Below are positions 46,385-55,592 of a stretch of 64,000 bases of DNA, in pieces (positions within the stretch are counted from its first letter, which is position 1; every line of letters begins with the position of its first letter). Source of the DNA: JABWBD01 sp040768665 (GTDB lineage Bacteria; Planctomycetota; Planctomycetia; Pirellulales; Thermoguttaceae). The stretch is taken from NCBI GenBank assembly GCA_040768665.1, contig JAXGMN010000028.1, positions 62,001 to 126,000 of the forward strand, written 5' to 3'. The translations under genes and the position numbers were made by a program. The notes beneath the pieces were generated by a model. It was not told the origin of the DNA. It worked only from the letters and a program-made list of their open reading frames with translations, and ran no database searches.

Positions 46385-46481
46385 ACCGATCCTTTCACGA
46401 GAGGAAGAAACAGAAGAGAGCCTCAACTCCTCCTGGATTGTAGGATTTTGCAGAATCCTCCACAAGGGGGATATGCCGACC

Positions 46482-46509
46482 TTGTACCACGCCCGGTTTC
46501 GCCTACAAT
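46482..46509 (+). promoter_or_regulatory. Candidate proS promoter
   Basis: TTGTAC and TACAAT are 16 bases apart, 53 bases before the proS start. It lies between divergent genes. Confidence 0.5.
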
Positions 46510-46561
46510 ACTGGTTTTCTCGCAAGAACTCCGTTCCAAAACTCTCGCTGAAGCCACTGCC

Positions 46562-48337
46562 ATGCGCTGGAGCCAGACCCTCATCCCGACCATGAAGGAA
46601 ACGCCCGAAGGGGCAGAGATTCCCAGCCACGTCCTGATGCTGCGAGCCGGGCTGATCGGGCAGGTGATGGCCGGGGCGTACAGCTACTTGCCGCTCGGCC
46701 TTCGGGCACTGAAGAAGGCGGAGCGAATCGTTCGCGAGGAGATGGACGCCGCCGGAGCGGTCGAGCTGCTTATGCCGGCCCTGACACCGATCTCGCTGTG
46801 GGAGCAGACCGGGCGGGTGGAAGCCTTTGGCGACGTATTGATCCAGTTCGCCGTGCGGCGACAGAACCGCAAGGTGCAGATGGCGCTGGGACCGACGCAC
46901 GAGGAGGTGATCACCGATCTGGTCTCCCGGCATGTCTCGAGCTACCGCCAATTGCCGATCACGCTCTACCAGATCCAGACGAAATTTCGCAACGAGGAGC
47001 GGCCCCGGTTCGGTGTGCTGCGGACCAGCGAATTCTTGATGAAGGACGCATACAGCTTCGACGCCTCGGTCGAGGCTCTTGGCGAGAGCTACGAGAAGAT
47101 GTACGCCGCCTACTGCCGGATTTTCGAACGCTGCGGCCTCGAGTACCTGCCGGTCGAGGCCGAAAGCGGGCCGATCGGCGGCGACGCCAGTCACGAGTTC
47201 ATGATTCCGGCCGAAAACGGCGAAGACACGGTCGTCCACTGCAGGGCCTGCGGCTATGCGGCCAATCTCGAGCGGGCGGAGATCGGGGCCCGGGGCGGCA
47301 GCGTCAAGGACATCGAGCTTAAGGCCGTCGAGAAGGTGCCTACGCCCGATGCCGGTACGATCGCGCAGGTTTGCAACTTTCTCGGCTGCAGGCCCGAAGA
47401 GATGATCAAAACCCTCATCTACCTGGCCGACGGCAAACCGATCGCCGTGTTGATCCGTGGCGACCACGAGGCCAACGAGAATAAGATCCGCCGAGCGGCC
47501 GGCGCGGGTTCGATCCAGTTGGCCGATCCGGACCACATCCGGCGCGTGACCGGCGCGCCGGTCGGGTTCGCCGGCCCGGTTGGCTTGAAGGAGAAGGTTC
47601 CGGTCCTGGCCGACTACGATATCCAGTTCATTCGCAACGGCATCACGGGCGCCAACGAGGCCGACGCGCACCTGGTCGGCGTCAATCCGGACCGCGACTT
47701 CAAGTCCGACGGCTACGCGGATTTGCGCAACGCCGTCGATCAGGACCCTTGCCCTCGCTGCAGCGCGAAGCTTTCGATGCGCCAGGCCATCGAAGTGGGC
47801 CACGTTTTCAAGCTGGGTACGAAGTACTCCGAAGCATTGGACGCAAAATTCCTCGACGCAAAGGAGCAGCAGCACGCGATTATCATGGGCTGCTACGGAA
47901 TCGGGATCAACCGCATCATTGCCGGCCTGATCGAGACCAACAACGACGCCAACGGCATTCTCTGGCCGGTTGCGCTGGCGCCGTACGAGGTGCTCGTGGT
48001 TCCGATGAAGGCGAGCGACGAGGCCACGATGCAGACCGCCGAGCGGCTCTACGAAGAGCTGTCGGCCGCGGGGTTGGACGTGTTGCTGGACGATCGCGAC
48101 CAGCGGCCGGGCGTGAAGTTCAAGGATGCCGATCTCGTTGGCATTCCGCTGCGAGTGGTTGTGGGCGAGCGGGGGCTGAAACAGGGGCAACTCGAGGTAA
48201 AATGGCGGTGGGATGCCGACTCGCAGATGATCGACGCAGCCACTGCCGCAACCGCCATCACCGACTGGATCCGCGAGGAACGGGCCGGCGGGCAGCGATT
48301 CCGAAACCGGGCCGCCGCAGCATCGGAAAGCTATTGA
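46562..48337 (+). CDS. proS: Prolyl-tRNA synthetase (bacterial type)
   Basis: The product has 591 residues. Class II motif 1 is near PLGLRALKKAERIVREEMD, motif 2 is RNEERPRFGVLRTSEFLMKD, and motif 3 is GCYGIGINRIIAG. A YbaK-like editing domain is inserted at about 225-395, marking the bacterial form; it removes wrongly attached alanine. The anticodon-binding domain is at the end (about 470-570). It charges tRNA-Pro. The ATG at 46562 is supported by the motif start MRWSQTLIPTMKE. Confidence 0.97.
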   Translation: MRWSQTLIPTMKETPEGAEIPSHVLMLRAGLIGQVMAGAYSYLPLGLRALKKAERIVREEMDAAGAVELLMPALTPISLWEQTGRVEAFGDVLIQFAVRRQNRKVQMALGPTHEEVITDLVSRHVSSYRQLPITLYQIQTKFRNEERPRFGVLRTSEFLMKDAYSFDASVEALGESYEKMYAAYCRIFERCGLEYLPVEAESGPIGGDASHEFMIPAENGEDTVVHCRACGYAANLERAEIGARGGSVKDIELKAVEKVPTPDAGTIAQVCNFLGCRPEEMIKTLIYLADGKPIAVLIRGDHEANENKIRRAAGAGSIQLADPDHIRRVTGAPVGFAGPVGLKEKVPVLADYDIQFIRNGITGANEADAHLVGVNPDRDFKSDGYADLRNAVDQDPCPRCSAKLSMRQAIEVGHVFKLGTKYSEALDAKFLDAKEQQHAIIMGCYGIGINRIIAGLIETNNDANGILWPVALAPYEVLVVPMKASDEATMQTAERLYEELSAAGLDVLLDDRDQRPGVKFKDADLVGIPLRVVVGERGLKQGQLEVKWRWDADSQMIDAATAATAITDWIREERAGGQRFRNRAAAASESY

Positions 48338-48370
48338 TGCCACGGGCGATAAGACAGCCTGTCACCAAGC

Positions 48371-48400
48371 TTGCTTGCCTTCTGGAACGTCGGCTATAAT
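48371..48400 (+). promoter_or_regulatory. Candidate promoter of the 71-residue/nucleotidyltransferase pair
   Basis: TTGCTT and TATAAT are 18 bases apart, 47 bases before the GTG at 48448. Confidence 0.5.
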
Positions 48401-48447
48401 TTGACTCGAAGTGATCGCCAGAAGCCTGATTTGCAGGGGTTTGCCAA

Positions 48448-48663
48448 GTGTTGGAACGGCTGCCCAAATGGGAAGAGCTGGACGATACGATGGCCGAGAT
48501 CCTGCGGAACAAGAGTCCCGCGGATCGTCTGGCGATCGCGTACGGCATGTGGCGTTACGCCCGCGACACTATCCGCCGCGTCGTCCGGGCCGACCACCCG
48601 GAGTGGTCTGCGGAGCAGGTGCAGCGCGAAACCGCACGGAGATTGCTCCATGGAACCGAGTGA
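48448..48663 (+). CDS. Small protein paired with nucleotidyltransferase
   Basis: The product has 71 residues from a GTG. I do not recognise a named family, but the layout WEELDDTMAEI, DRLAIAYGMW and HPEWSAEQVQRETARRLLHG is a pattern I have seen beside nucleotidyltransferase-like genes. It is helical, soluble and acidic-basic mixed. It overlaps the next gene by 14 bases, so they are translated together. A role as antitoxin-like or helper subunit is possible, not shown. Confidence 0.75.
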   Translation: MLERLPKWEELDDTMAEILRNKSPADRLAIAYGMWRYARDTIRRVVRADHPEWSAEQVQRETARRLLHGTE

Positions 48664-49207
48664 TCTTCTGCGGGTTGTCGTCGCCGTTTTCCAGCAGCTT
48701 CACATACCATACTTCGTCACCGGCTCCATTGCAACAATCACCTACGGCGAGCCGCGTTTTACCAACGACATCGACATCGTTGCCGATCTCAAGGAAGCCA
48801 ACGTCGCCCCGTTTTGCGCAGCGTTCGAGTCCCCCGACTACTACATCAGCGTTGACGCGGTGCGGAGTGCAGTCCGAGCACGGCACCAGTTCAATCTAAT
48901 TCACGTGACGGCCGGCCTCAAGGTCGACGTTATTGTTCCGCCGGACACTGAGTTCAACCGATCGCGATTCGCGCGCCGCAGACTCCTGCCTTCCGGACCC
49001 GAAGGAGATGCCCAATTTGCCGCCCCGGAAGACGTCATCTTGAAGAAGCTGGAGTACTTCCGGGAGGGCGGTTCCGAAAAGCACGTCCGCGACATTCTTG
49101 GAGTGCTGAAAGTCCAAGGCGACCACATCGACTACGGCTATCTGGAAGAATGGGCGCATCGACTCGGTTTGGCGGGGCTTTGGCACGAAGTCCGGGATCG
49201 CTCCTGA
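48650..49207 (+). CDS. Nucleotidyltransferase-fold protein (AbiEii/DUF6036-like)
   Basis: The product has 185 residues. The fold signature is GSIATITYGEPRFTNDIDIVADL (Gly-Ser then Asp-x-Asp metal site). A later Asp in LKVDVIVPP completes the usual triad, and Lys/Arg-rich KLEYFREGGSEKHVRDI follows. Related AbiEii-type enzymes act in toxin-antitoxin or phage-defence pairs by modifying tRNA or proteins with nucleotides; others are ordinary. It overlaps the small upstream gene by 14 bases. Confidence 0.82.
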   Translation: MEPSDLLRVVVAVFQQLHIPYFVTGSIATITYGEPRFTNDIDIVADLKEANVAPFCAAFESPDYYISVDAVRSAVRARHQFNLIHVTAGLKVDVIVPPDTEFNRSRFARRRLLPSGPEGDAQFAAPEDVILKKLEYFREGGSEKHVRDILGVLKVQGDHIDYGYLEEWAHRLGLAGLWHEVRDRS

Positions 49208-49219
49208 GCGCATACGATC

Positions 49220-50692
49220 CTACCGTGAAGACAACCCCGATCCGGCGGCAGCTAGAACGACCAACGCTGCAAAGGCAATCCAGGCCATTCGCCCCGTGAT
49301 CATGGACGGATTCCTGACGAAATCCCTGACGGATCCAAGCCGGTGCCAGACGTACAGGCCCAAAGGGACGGTGACACCTCCAAACGCGAGCAAGACCCAG
49401 GGCGGCGTGCCCGTCCGAAGCATCTCGCCGCAATCGCCCACGCCATCGAAGCTCCCGACGGAAATGTAAGTGCCGTTGGCGATCAGGCAGAATCCGGCAA
49501 AGAACCAGGCGACATTTCGGACGAACAGGTGACGTCGCGGGAAGGTCGCGGCTACCGCCAGTGGAAGAGCACAGCCCACAACCGGACCGAGCCACACGAC
49601 AACTGCGGGGTACGGATTCGGGGCGACATCGGTTCGCGAGATCGCAAACGGATGGAGAACGACACGCTCCACCGTGCCCCCTGTTGCTGTGGCGCCGATG
49701 ACATGGCCGAGTTCGTGAACGGCCATCATCGCGAACCAGCTCAGCGTTATGATCGCAATGGCGAACAAGAGCTGATGAAATCGTTGCATTCGGAAGACTG
49801 CACTATCCGCTTCCTTCCCGCCCACCCAACATACCAGATACGCCAATCCCGTGACCAGCCATGGCACGATGACGATGTCCAACAGAAACGGCTCATCAGC
49901 CACGGCAAACAAGACGAGCGATCCCAGGATCAACAGGCTGCCGACCCCTTCCCACTTCCAGCCAAGAACAACGCCCAAGAACATCGCCACGACAACGACC
50001 CCGAACAGGTTTTCTCGCTGTGATGCAGTAAGCGGATTCGCGATGCCGTCGCCCATGGTAAGAACAACCAGGAGGCCCAACAGCGGGACGCCGACCGTTC
50101 TGGCGATCCAACGGCTGACGACAACAACCGGACGTTCGGCGGTGAGGTCTACGCGGGCAATCCCGTCGTCGGACCACCGTGCGGTCCGAGCGACCCGGCG
50201 GCGTCGCACGAGGGCCTGAACACAGACGATTGCCCCACCGAGTATTCCAACGACATACGCCGCCAGATGGGCCAGCGTATCGGCAAAGAACCCATGATGA
50301 TGCCCTTTGGGAACCCGTGTACCCAGCGGCTCGGGCAGCACCAGCCCGCTCCCTTCGGCAAGCTCGTAGCCGGTGATTCCCGCCAGCACTGATGCAACTG
50401 CCACCACGATCAGCAAGCAAGCAATCGGCCGAATCAAGTGCGCGGCGTCGAGTTTCGGCCACGATCCGGCCCTGGCAGCCAGCGCAACCAGCACACCGAG
50501 GATCAGCCCAACCCACCACGTTGCCAGCGTTCCCCAGCCGAAGGCGAGAAGCGTTGGCGATTCGGTGGGAAAGATCGGGGCATGTCCAACCGTGAAATAC
50601 TCGACGCAAACCCGCGCCGTCACCTGATCGTGACAGATCCCGTAGACGATGGCCGAGGCCATGCACAACAGAACAATCTTCAAAGCTGGCAC
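49220..50692 (-). CDS. Multispanning membrane protein with M50-type protease motif
   Basis: The product has about 490 residues from a GTG at 50692 that follows GAGGAGGGG; a TTG at 50713 is the alternative. About 12 hydrophobic segments are visible. The motif VHELGHVIGATATGG (near residue 325) is the zinc-binding HExxH of site-2-type (M50) proteases. The first half has no protease features and looks like a separate membrane module. The second zinc ligand (usually in a D/N-P-G like segment) is not obvious. The family cuts transmembrane substrates such as anti-sigma factors. No sigma gene is next to it. Confidence 0.8.
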   Translation of the reverse strand: MPALKIVLLCMASAIVYGICHDQVTARVCVEYFTVGHAPIFPTESPTLLAFGWGTLATWWVGLILGVLVALAARAGSWPKLDAAHLIRPIACLLIVVAVASVLAGITGYELAEGSGLVLPEPLGTRVPKGHHHGFFADTLAHLAAYVVGILGGAIVCVQALVRRRRVARTARWSDDGIARVDLTAERPVVVVSRWIARTVGVPLLGLLVVLTMGDGIANPLTASQRENLFGVVVVAMFLGVVLGWKWEGVGSLLILGSLVLFAVADEPFLLDIVIVPWLVTGLAYLVCWVGGKEADSAVFRMQRFHQLLFAIAIITLSWFAMMAVHELGHVIGATATGGTVERVVLHPFAISRTDVAPNPYPAVVVWLGPVVGCALPLAVAATFPRRHLFVRNVAWFFAGFCLIANGTYISVGSFDGVGDCGEMLRTGTPPWVLLAFGGVTVPLGLYVWHRLGSVRDFVRNPSMITGRMAWIAFAALVVLAAAGSGLSSR

Positions 50693-51027
50693 AGTCCCCT
50701 CCTCGCACCGCAATCAGACGCGAACTGCGGCATGTTGCCGTGATCTTGTCATCTGTTCGGCAGCATCATGTGGCAACCGGGATGGTCATCATTGATAGCA
50801 GGCACGTTGGCAAACTGATGCATCCCTGAAGATAAGCCATGACGGCTGGCCCGATTGCGCCGAAGGCGGTTCGGCAATTTCGACAGGAATCCAACACCAT
50901 CGATCCAGCGCTCTTGACTGCCGGTCCGCCGGGCACCGTCTCATTGTACATCACCTCACCCACCACAGCATACACATGGCCCACTGAGCTGAGTCTGAGC
51001 TGAGAGCCAATCTCAAAACCTCGGAGG

Positions 51028-51080
51028 AGGGGGGCAGGCACATTTTGCTTTGAAGACCCCGCAAAATGAGCCAGTCTCCG
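51028..51080. repeat. GGGGACTGGCTC palindromic repeat, copy 2 (reversed)
   Basis: GGGGGGCAGGCACATTTTGC, then a loop containing TTGAAGACCCC, then GCAAAATGAGCCAGTC. It is the complement of copy 1 at 13965-14017 with a few changes. Confidence 0.75.
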
Positions 51081-51166
51081 ATGGTTTGGGGCAAGCTCTA
51101 AGCTATTCTCCTTCACCGCGCCGATTGCTTGACGTTTTCGCGGCCGGTGCGAATGATGCCAGTGAA

Positions 51167-51289
51167 GTAACCGTTTGCGCCCGCGGTCGGGGAGTGGTCC
51201 ATTTTTCGGCCAGGCAATGCGTTTTGGTGTCAACGCCGTTGGTCGAAAACATGGACCTGTCCGCCTCTCTTCCGCCATGCGGATGGTTA
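51167..51289. mobile_element. MITE-like 123-base element, copy 2
   Basis: Same length and order as 40408-40530: starts GTAACCGTTTGCGCCCGCGG and ends with GGATGGTTA, with CATTTTTCGGCCAG and GTCGAAAACATGGACC inside. The right end has diverged, so this is the older-looking copy. No clear target duplication was found. Confidence 0.65.
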
Positions 51290-51337
51290 TCCGGAGGATT
51301 CGTGTCTTCGCGTTGTTCTGCTTGGAGAGACTCACCC

Positions 51338-52240
51338 ATGAGATGGTTTCCAATCCTGGTTCTGCTCCTGACGCACGCGACGGCCACTTCGCTGGCCGCT
51401 TCGCAGGACTCCTACTCAAATCCCGAACTGTTGGTGGAACCCGCCGAGCTTGCCGGACCGGTCCCGGCCGGGCAGTTCGTCATTCTCGACGCGAGGAGCC
51501 TTGAAAACTACCGGACCGGTCATATTCCGCGTGCGCAGCACGTGGACCACGATGCATGGAAAGCGGCTTTCGACGAAGGAAAAGACCGAGAGGCTTGGAG
51601 CCGCCGTATCGGAGAACTGGGTATCGGATCGGGCTCGCAGGTGGTCGTTTACGACGACGCAGGTATGAAAGACGCGGGGCGGATCTGGTGGATTCTCCGT
51701 TACTGGGGTGTCGAGAACGCGAAGTTGCTCAACGGCGGCTGGCGCGGCTGGAAGGCGGCGGACCTGCCGATCTCCGAAGCCGCACCGGAAGTGAAACCCG
51801 CCGAGTTCCGCGCAGAGCCGAAAGCCCGGCTGCTTGCCAAGAAACAGAGCGTGCTCGACATTCTGGACGATCCTCGCTGGCAGATTCTTGATGCACGAAG
51901 TCGCGACGAGCATTGCGGCATCGACAAGAGAAAAAACGACCGCGCCGGCGCGATTCCCGGCGCGAAACACCTTGAGTGGAGCGACCTGGTCGACCAAACC
52001 ACCCACCGATTCAAAAGGGCTCAGGAAATTCGGCGCCTGGTCGACCAGGCGGGTATCGATCTGAACCGACCGATCGCAACTCATTGCCAGTCGGGGGGAC
52101 GCTCGTCGGTCATGGCGTTCGGATTGGAACTGGTCGGAGCGAAAGACGTCCGGAACTACTACCGTGGGTGGAACGAATGGGGCAATGAGGAAGATACACC
52201 CATCGTCGTGCCCGAGGCGTCCGGCACAGAGCAACGCTAA
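51338..52240 (+). CDS. Exported sulfurtransferase (two rhodanese domains)
   Basis: The product has 300 residues from the ATG at 51338, which follows GGAGAG. A signal peptide covers about 1-21. Two rhodanese domains follow, about 35-150 and 165-290. The second carries the active-site loop HCQSGGRSS (C250). The first has an Asp-rich loop (VVYDDAGMKDAG) in place of Cys and is probably inactive, as is usual for thiosulfate or 3-mercaptopyruvate sulfurtransferases. It moves sulfane sulfur to thiols or cyanide in the periplasm. Confidence 0.93.
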   Translation: MRWFPILVLLLTHATATSLAASQDSYSNPELLVEPAELAGPVPAGQFVILDARSLENYRTGHIPRAQHVDHDAWKAAFDEGKDREAWSRRIGELGIGSGSQVVVYDDAGMKDAGRIWWILRYWGVENAKLLNGGWRGWKAADLPISEAAPEVKPAEFRAEPKARLLAKKQSVLDILDDPRWQILDARSRDEHCGIDKRKNDRAGAIPGAKHLEWSDLVDQTTHRFKRAQEIRRLVDQAGIDLNRPIATHCQSGGRSSVMAFGLELVGAKDVRNYYRGWNEWGNEEDTPIVVPEASGTEQR

Positions 52241-52272
52241 TCCCCAACGCCTCCCGCGGCGTGCCCGAACCG

Positions 52273-52325
52273 TCGGGGACTAACTCACTTTGCGGGGCCT
52301 TTGGAGCAAAATGTGCCTGTCCCCT
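52273..52325. repeat. GGGGACTGGCTC palindromic repeat, copy 3
   Basis: CGGGGACTAACTCACTTTGC then GGGGCCTTTGGAGCAAAATG and TGCCTGTCCCC. It sits between the convergent rhodanese and purB genes, as copy 1 does between cupin and typA. Confidence 0.75.
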
Positions 52326-52345
52326 CTCCGCGCGAGGTTCGCCGC

Positions 52346-53779
52346 TCACACCCGCACGTCCGCCTCGCCGGCGAGTGCGCCCGGACAGCGGCCACGGATA
52401 GGATCGACGACCTCTGCAATAAACTCGTCGACCTGCTCCGGGGCTCGCCCCACGAATTTTGCCGGGTTGAGCGTCGCGTCCAGGTCGACGGCGGCGAAAA
52501 CTCCGTCGCTCTTCAGCCGCTGGATGAGGTCGTTTTGGCCGCCCTCTTCCTTGACCACGGCAGCGGCGGCCTGGCTGTGGCGCCGGATCCGCTCGTGCAA
52601 TTCCTGCCGATCGCCACCGGCGGCGACCGCGGCCATCAGCACGTTCTCCGTCGCCATGAAGGGAAGCTCGGACTCCAGATTCCGGGCGATCACCTTGGGA
52701 TAAACGACCAGGCCGTCGGTCACGTTCTGGCAGAGGATCAGAATGGCGTCGATCGCCAGAAACGCCTGCGGAAGCACGAGGCGGCGGTTGGCGCTGTCGT
52801 CCAAGGTTCGCTCGAACCATTGCGTCGCCAACGTCATGGCCGGGCTGGTTTCCACGCTCATTACAAAGCGGGCCAGCGAGCAGATCCGTTCGCTCCGCAT
52901 CGGATTGCGCTTGTACGCCATGGCCGAGGACCCGATCTGCTCCTTTCCGAACGGCTCCTCCATTTCCTTGCGGTGCTGCAGGATCCGCAGATCCGTGGCA
53001 AACTTGTGCGAACTCTGCGCGACGCCTGAGAGGACGCTGAGCACCTGCGAATCGATCTTGCGCGGGTAGGTTTGGCCGGTCACGGCGTACGATTCGGAAA
53101 ACCCGAGCTTCCGGTTGACCAGTTCCTCGAGCCGCCGCACCTTCTGGTGGTCGCCGCCGAAGAGGCTGAGGAAACTCGCCTGGGTTCCGGTGGTCCCCTT
53201 CACGCTCCGGCACTTCAACTCCCCGAGGCGGTGCTCGATTTCCTTGAGATCGAGCACGAAATCGTAAGCCCACAGACAGGCCCGCTTGCCCACGGTCGTC
53301 GGCTGCGCCGGCTGCAGGTGCGTCAGCGCCAGGCAGGGCAGGTCGCGGTTCTGTGCGGCGAACGTCGCCAGGCGGTCGACGACCGACACGAGTCGATCCC
53401 GAACGAGTTCGAGACCTTCCCGCAGCAAGATCAGATCCGTATTGTCGGTCACGTAGCAGCTCGTGGCGCCGAGATGGATGATCGGCCGTGCCTTGGGGCA
53501 GACATCTCCATAGGCGTGGACATGCGCCATCACATCGTGCCGCAGCCGGCGTTCGTGCCGCTCGGCTGCTTCAAAATCGATGTCGTCCACGTGAGCCCTC
53601 AGTTCCTCGATCTGCTCGGCCGTCACCGGCAGCCCCAACTCGGCCTCGGCTTCGGCCAGGGCCACCCACAGCCGCCGCCACGTGCCGAACTTCCGTTGCG
53701 CACTCCATAGTTCGCTCATGCGGCTGGATGCATAGCGGGTGATCAGAGGATTGTCGTACTGGCGGTAATCGTCGACCAT
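52346..53779 (-). CDS. purB: Adenylosuccinate lyase
   Basis: The product has 477 residues, start ATG 53779. The fumarase/aspartase-superfamily signature is GSSAMAYKRNPMRSE (the mobile Ser loop). The histidines sit in HLGATSCYVTDN and TTGTQASF segments. It cleaves SAICAR and adenylosuccinate in purine synthesis. The preceding gene on the same strand is 83 bases upstream and unrelated in function. Confidence 0.96.
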   Translation of the reverse strand: MVDDYRQYDNPLITRYASSRMSELWSAQRKFGTWRRLWVALAEAEAELGLPVTAEQIEELRAHVDDIDFEAAERHERRLRHDVMAHVHAYGDVCPKARPIIHLGATSCYVTDNTDLILLREGLELVRDRLVSVVDRLATFAAQNRDLPCLALTHLQPAQPTTVGKRACLWAYDFVLDLKEIEHRLGELKCRSVKGTTGTQASFLSLFGGDHQKVRRLEELVNRKLGFSESYAVTGQTYPRKIDSQVLSVLSGVAQSSHKFATDLRILQHRKEMEEPFGKEQIGSSAMAYKRNPMRSERICSLARFVMSVETSPAMTLATQWFERTLDDSANRRLVLPQAFLAIDAILILCQNVTDGLVVYPKVIARNLESELPFMATENVLMAAVAAGGDRQELHERIRRHSQAAAAVVKEEGGQNDLIQRLKSDGVFAAVDLDATLNPAKFVGRAPEQVDEFIAEVVDPIRGRCPGALAGEADVRV

Positions 53780-53820
53780 GGTGATTCCCGTAAATTGGAG
53801 AATGGATCCCTAGTGTATTT

Positions 53821-53840
53821 GCCCGGCCTTGTGACCGGGC
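53821..53840 (-). terminator. Possible terminator hairpin after the HD gene
   Basis: GCCCGG and CCGGGC (53821-53840) form a short stem 22 bases after the HD gene's stop. There is no clear T-run, so it is weak. Confidence 0.35.
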
Positions 53841-53862
53841 TGTGAAAGGTAGCCCCTATCCA

Positions 53863-55263
53863 CTACATATTCGTCAGGTCGTCCGCCACGTCCGCCCCGA
53901 TCAAGCGGTCCATGACCGCGGCAAGCTCCGCATTGTGGTCCGGGCTCTCGGCATAGATGCGGCAAATACGGTAACTGAGCGGGAGTTGCCGGAACAGCTC
54001 CCGTTCATCAAGCCGGCGGATCTGGTCGGCCGCGGGATCGTAGACGAAATTCTGGCCGGCCGCCGGCGTGTGGGCGCCGGGGCGATGGACATGGCGCGGA
54101 TTTTCAAACTTCAGCGGCAGATCGCGGAGGTGCGGCGGCAGGTGGCTTCGTACCGACGCCTCGAAGAGCTGTTCGCTGCTGAAGATGCTTGTCTGCTCCG
54201 GTTCGCCGGGGCGGAAGTAGACCGTCCGCTCGACGGCCAGTCGCCAGCGGATGTCGCGGTGCAGAAACCGCTGCCACCGCCCGCCCAATTCCCGCAACTG
54301 CGGGTCCGGGCTGCGGTGCCAGCCGGAAACTTGGACCAGAAGCGACCATTCCGTCAGTTGCAGGTAGTCGTCGAGGTGCTCCAGCGGATTTCCTGGAAAT
54401 ACGCGGTGCTTGCTGTCGGCAAACAGATCGGCCAGCGAGAGGTCGATCGCGCGGACGGTTCGATGGAAATAAACCGCCCGGAACAGCTCCGCCCGAACAT
54501 GGATGAACCGCACCAGGGCCGCCAGTCCTCGTTCGTGCACGGTCAGCCCCCGCTCGGTAAACACGCTGTAGTGCAGCAACCGGTCGAGGTCGAACGAGCG
54601 TGTGCTGTAGCCCGACATGTAGGCATCCCGGAGGACGAAGTCCATGTTGTCGACCGTGTAGAGGCCGCTGAAGAGGCTTCGCAACAGTTGAAGCCACCGC
54701 GGGGCATCGTCGTGGCTTGCGTCTTTCGGCCGCGTGATCAACTGGGCAATCTGGTCGGGATCAAGGGTTTCGCCCGGTTCCAGGCGGCTATGAGGATTGC
54801 GGCGGATCCGCCTAAGAAGGTCTCCCAACTCCTGGCGGATGATGTGGGCGCCGAGTGTCTCATGCGTCAGGCCGTAATCCGCCAGGAAATGATGGTCGAA
54901 GAAGTGACCGAAGGGGCCGTGGCCGACGTCGTGCACGAGCGCCGCCATCCGCATCAACGACTCGACATACCCCCGGCTGGGCACATCGGGGCAAACCTCC
55001 CGCAGGCTCTCGTACAATTCCTGCACGGCACGGCTCGCCAAATGCATGGCCCCGAGAACGTGCTGGAAGCGGGTATGCTCCGCCGAAGGAAAGACCCACC
55101 AGGCGGTCTGGAGCTGATGGATCTGCCTGAGCCGTTGGATCCACGGATGGTCGATGATCTCCCGCTCGGCGACCTCGCCTACAGCCAGCCCGACGGCCGA
55201 AGTAAAGGCAATGTACCCATGGATCGGGTCGTGGCTCAGGTTCTCGCTTCGGAAACGTTCCAT
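53863..55263 (-). CDS. HD-domain phosphohydrolase (dGTPase-like)
   Basis: The product has about 466 residues from the ATG at 55263; a GTG at 55314 is an alternative. The HD metal site is HTRFQHVLG, then LVHDVGHGPFGH, then a late Asp (YTVDNMDFVLRD). The N-terminal DPIHGYIAF and the later HVRAELFRAVYFHRTVRAID are typical of dNTPase-like HD proteins. Such enzymes hydrolyse dGTP or other dNTPs, and some act in phage defence; others are of unknown role. It is 83 bases upstream of purB on the same strand. Confidence 0.9.
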   Translation of the reverse strand: MERFRSENLSHDPIHGYIAFTSAVGLAVGEVAEREIIDHPWIQRLRQIHQLQTAWWVFPSAEHTRFQHVLGAMHLASRAVQELYESLREVCPDVPSRGYVESLMRMAALVHDVGHGPFGHFFDHHFLADYGLTHETLGAHIIRQELGDLLRRIRRNPHSRLEPGETLDPDQIAQLITRPKDASHDDAPRWLQLLRSLFSGLYTVDNMDFVLRDAYMSGYSTRSFDLDRLLHYSVFTERGLTVHERGLAALVRFIHVRAELFRAVYFHRTVRAIDLSLADLFADSKHRVFPGNPLEHLDDYLQLTEWSLLVQVSGWHRSPDPQLRELGGRWQRFLHRDIRWRLAVERTVYFRPGEPEQTSIFSSEQLFEASVRSHLPPHLRDLPLKFENPRHVHRPGAHTPAAGQNFVYDPAADQIRRLDERELFRQLPLSYRICRIYAESPDHNAELAAVMDRLIGADVADDLTNM

Positions 55264-55390
55264 AAGAGGGGCTGATTCGTAATCCGGGATAGGGAGGAAA
55301 TCGCCGGCAGCCACAACGCGTCAAACGGCGGGACTTCGCAATTTTCCGCGTTTCCCCCGGTCCGTGCAAGCCGTTGGGCCAAGGCCACAC

Positions 55391-55420
55391 CAGCCCGGCT
55401 GCTCGGAAGCAGCCGGGCTG
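55391..55420. repeat. CAGCCCGGCTGCT palindrome, copy 2
   Basis: CAGCCCGGCTGCT then CGGAAGCAGCCGGGCTG. Near identical to 19462-19490. Confidence 0.8.
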
Positions 55421-55592
55421 ATCTAGGGCGGAACTACGCAACGCACCGCATCGGTGTTGCACAGCCGCGCGTCTGAACAGAAGCCTTTGGTGAGGAATTG
55501 GTTGCGCATGGCAAGGGGGCTTGGATTTCGCGCCTCCGTTGGAGGGTGTGTTGCATGGTGTATGGACAGGGAATCGTGGCGGCCGGGCGGGA

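Larger units (their letters stand above)
50693..51337. other. Repeat-bearing gap between divergent genes
   Basis: No gene is convincing. It holds the GGGGACTGGCTC copy 2 (51028-51080, reversed) and the 123-base element copy 2 (51167-51289), followed by the rhodanese ribosome site. Confidence 0.6.

Noticed and set aside
47505..47530. A GGTTCGATCC word like a tRNA T-loop
   Set aside because: It is inside the proS coding region with no tRNA arms around it.
45404..48343. A 979-residue open frame on the minus strand covering proS
   Set aside because: Only the last 326 residues look like protein (YhaM type). The rest lies antisense to proS and has a low-complexity composition.
50766..50960. A possible small minus-strand gene with VVGEVMYNETVPGG
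   Set aside because: No ribosome site, no recognisable family and low support; left as unassigned.
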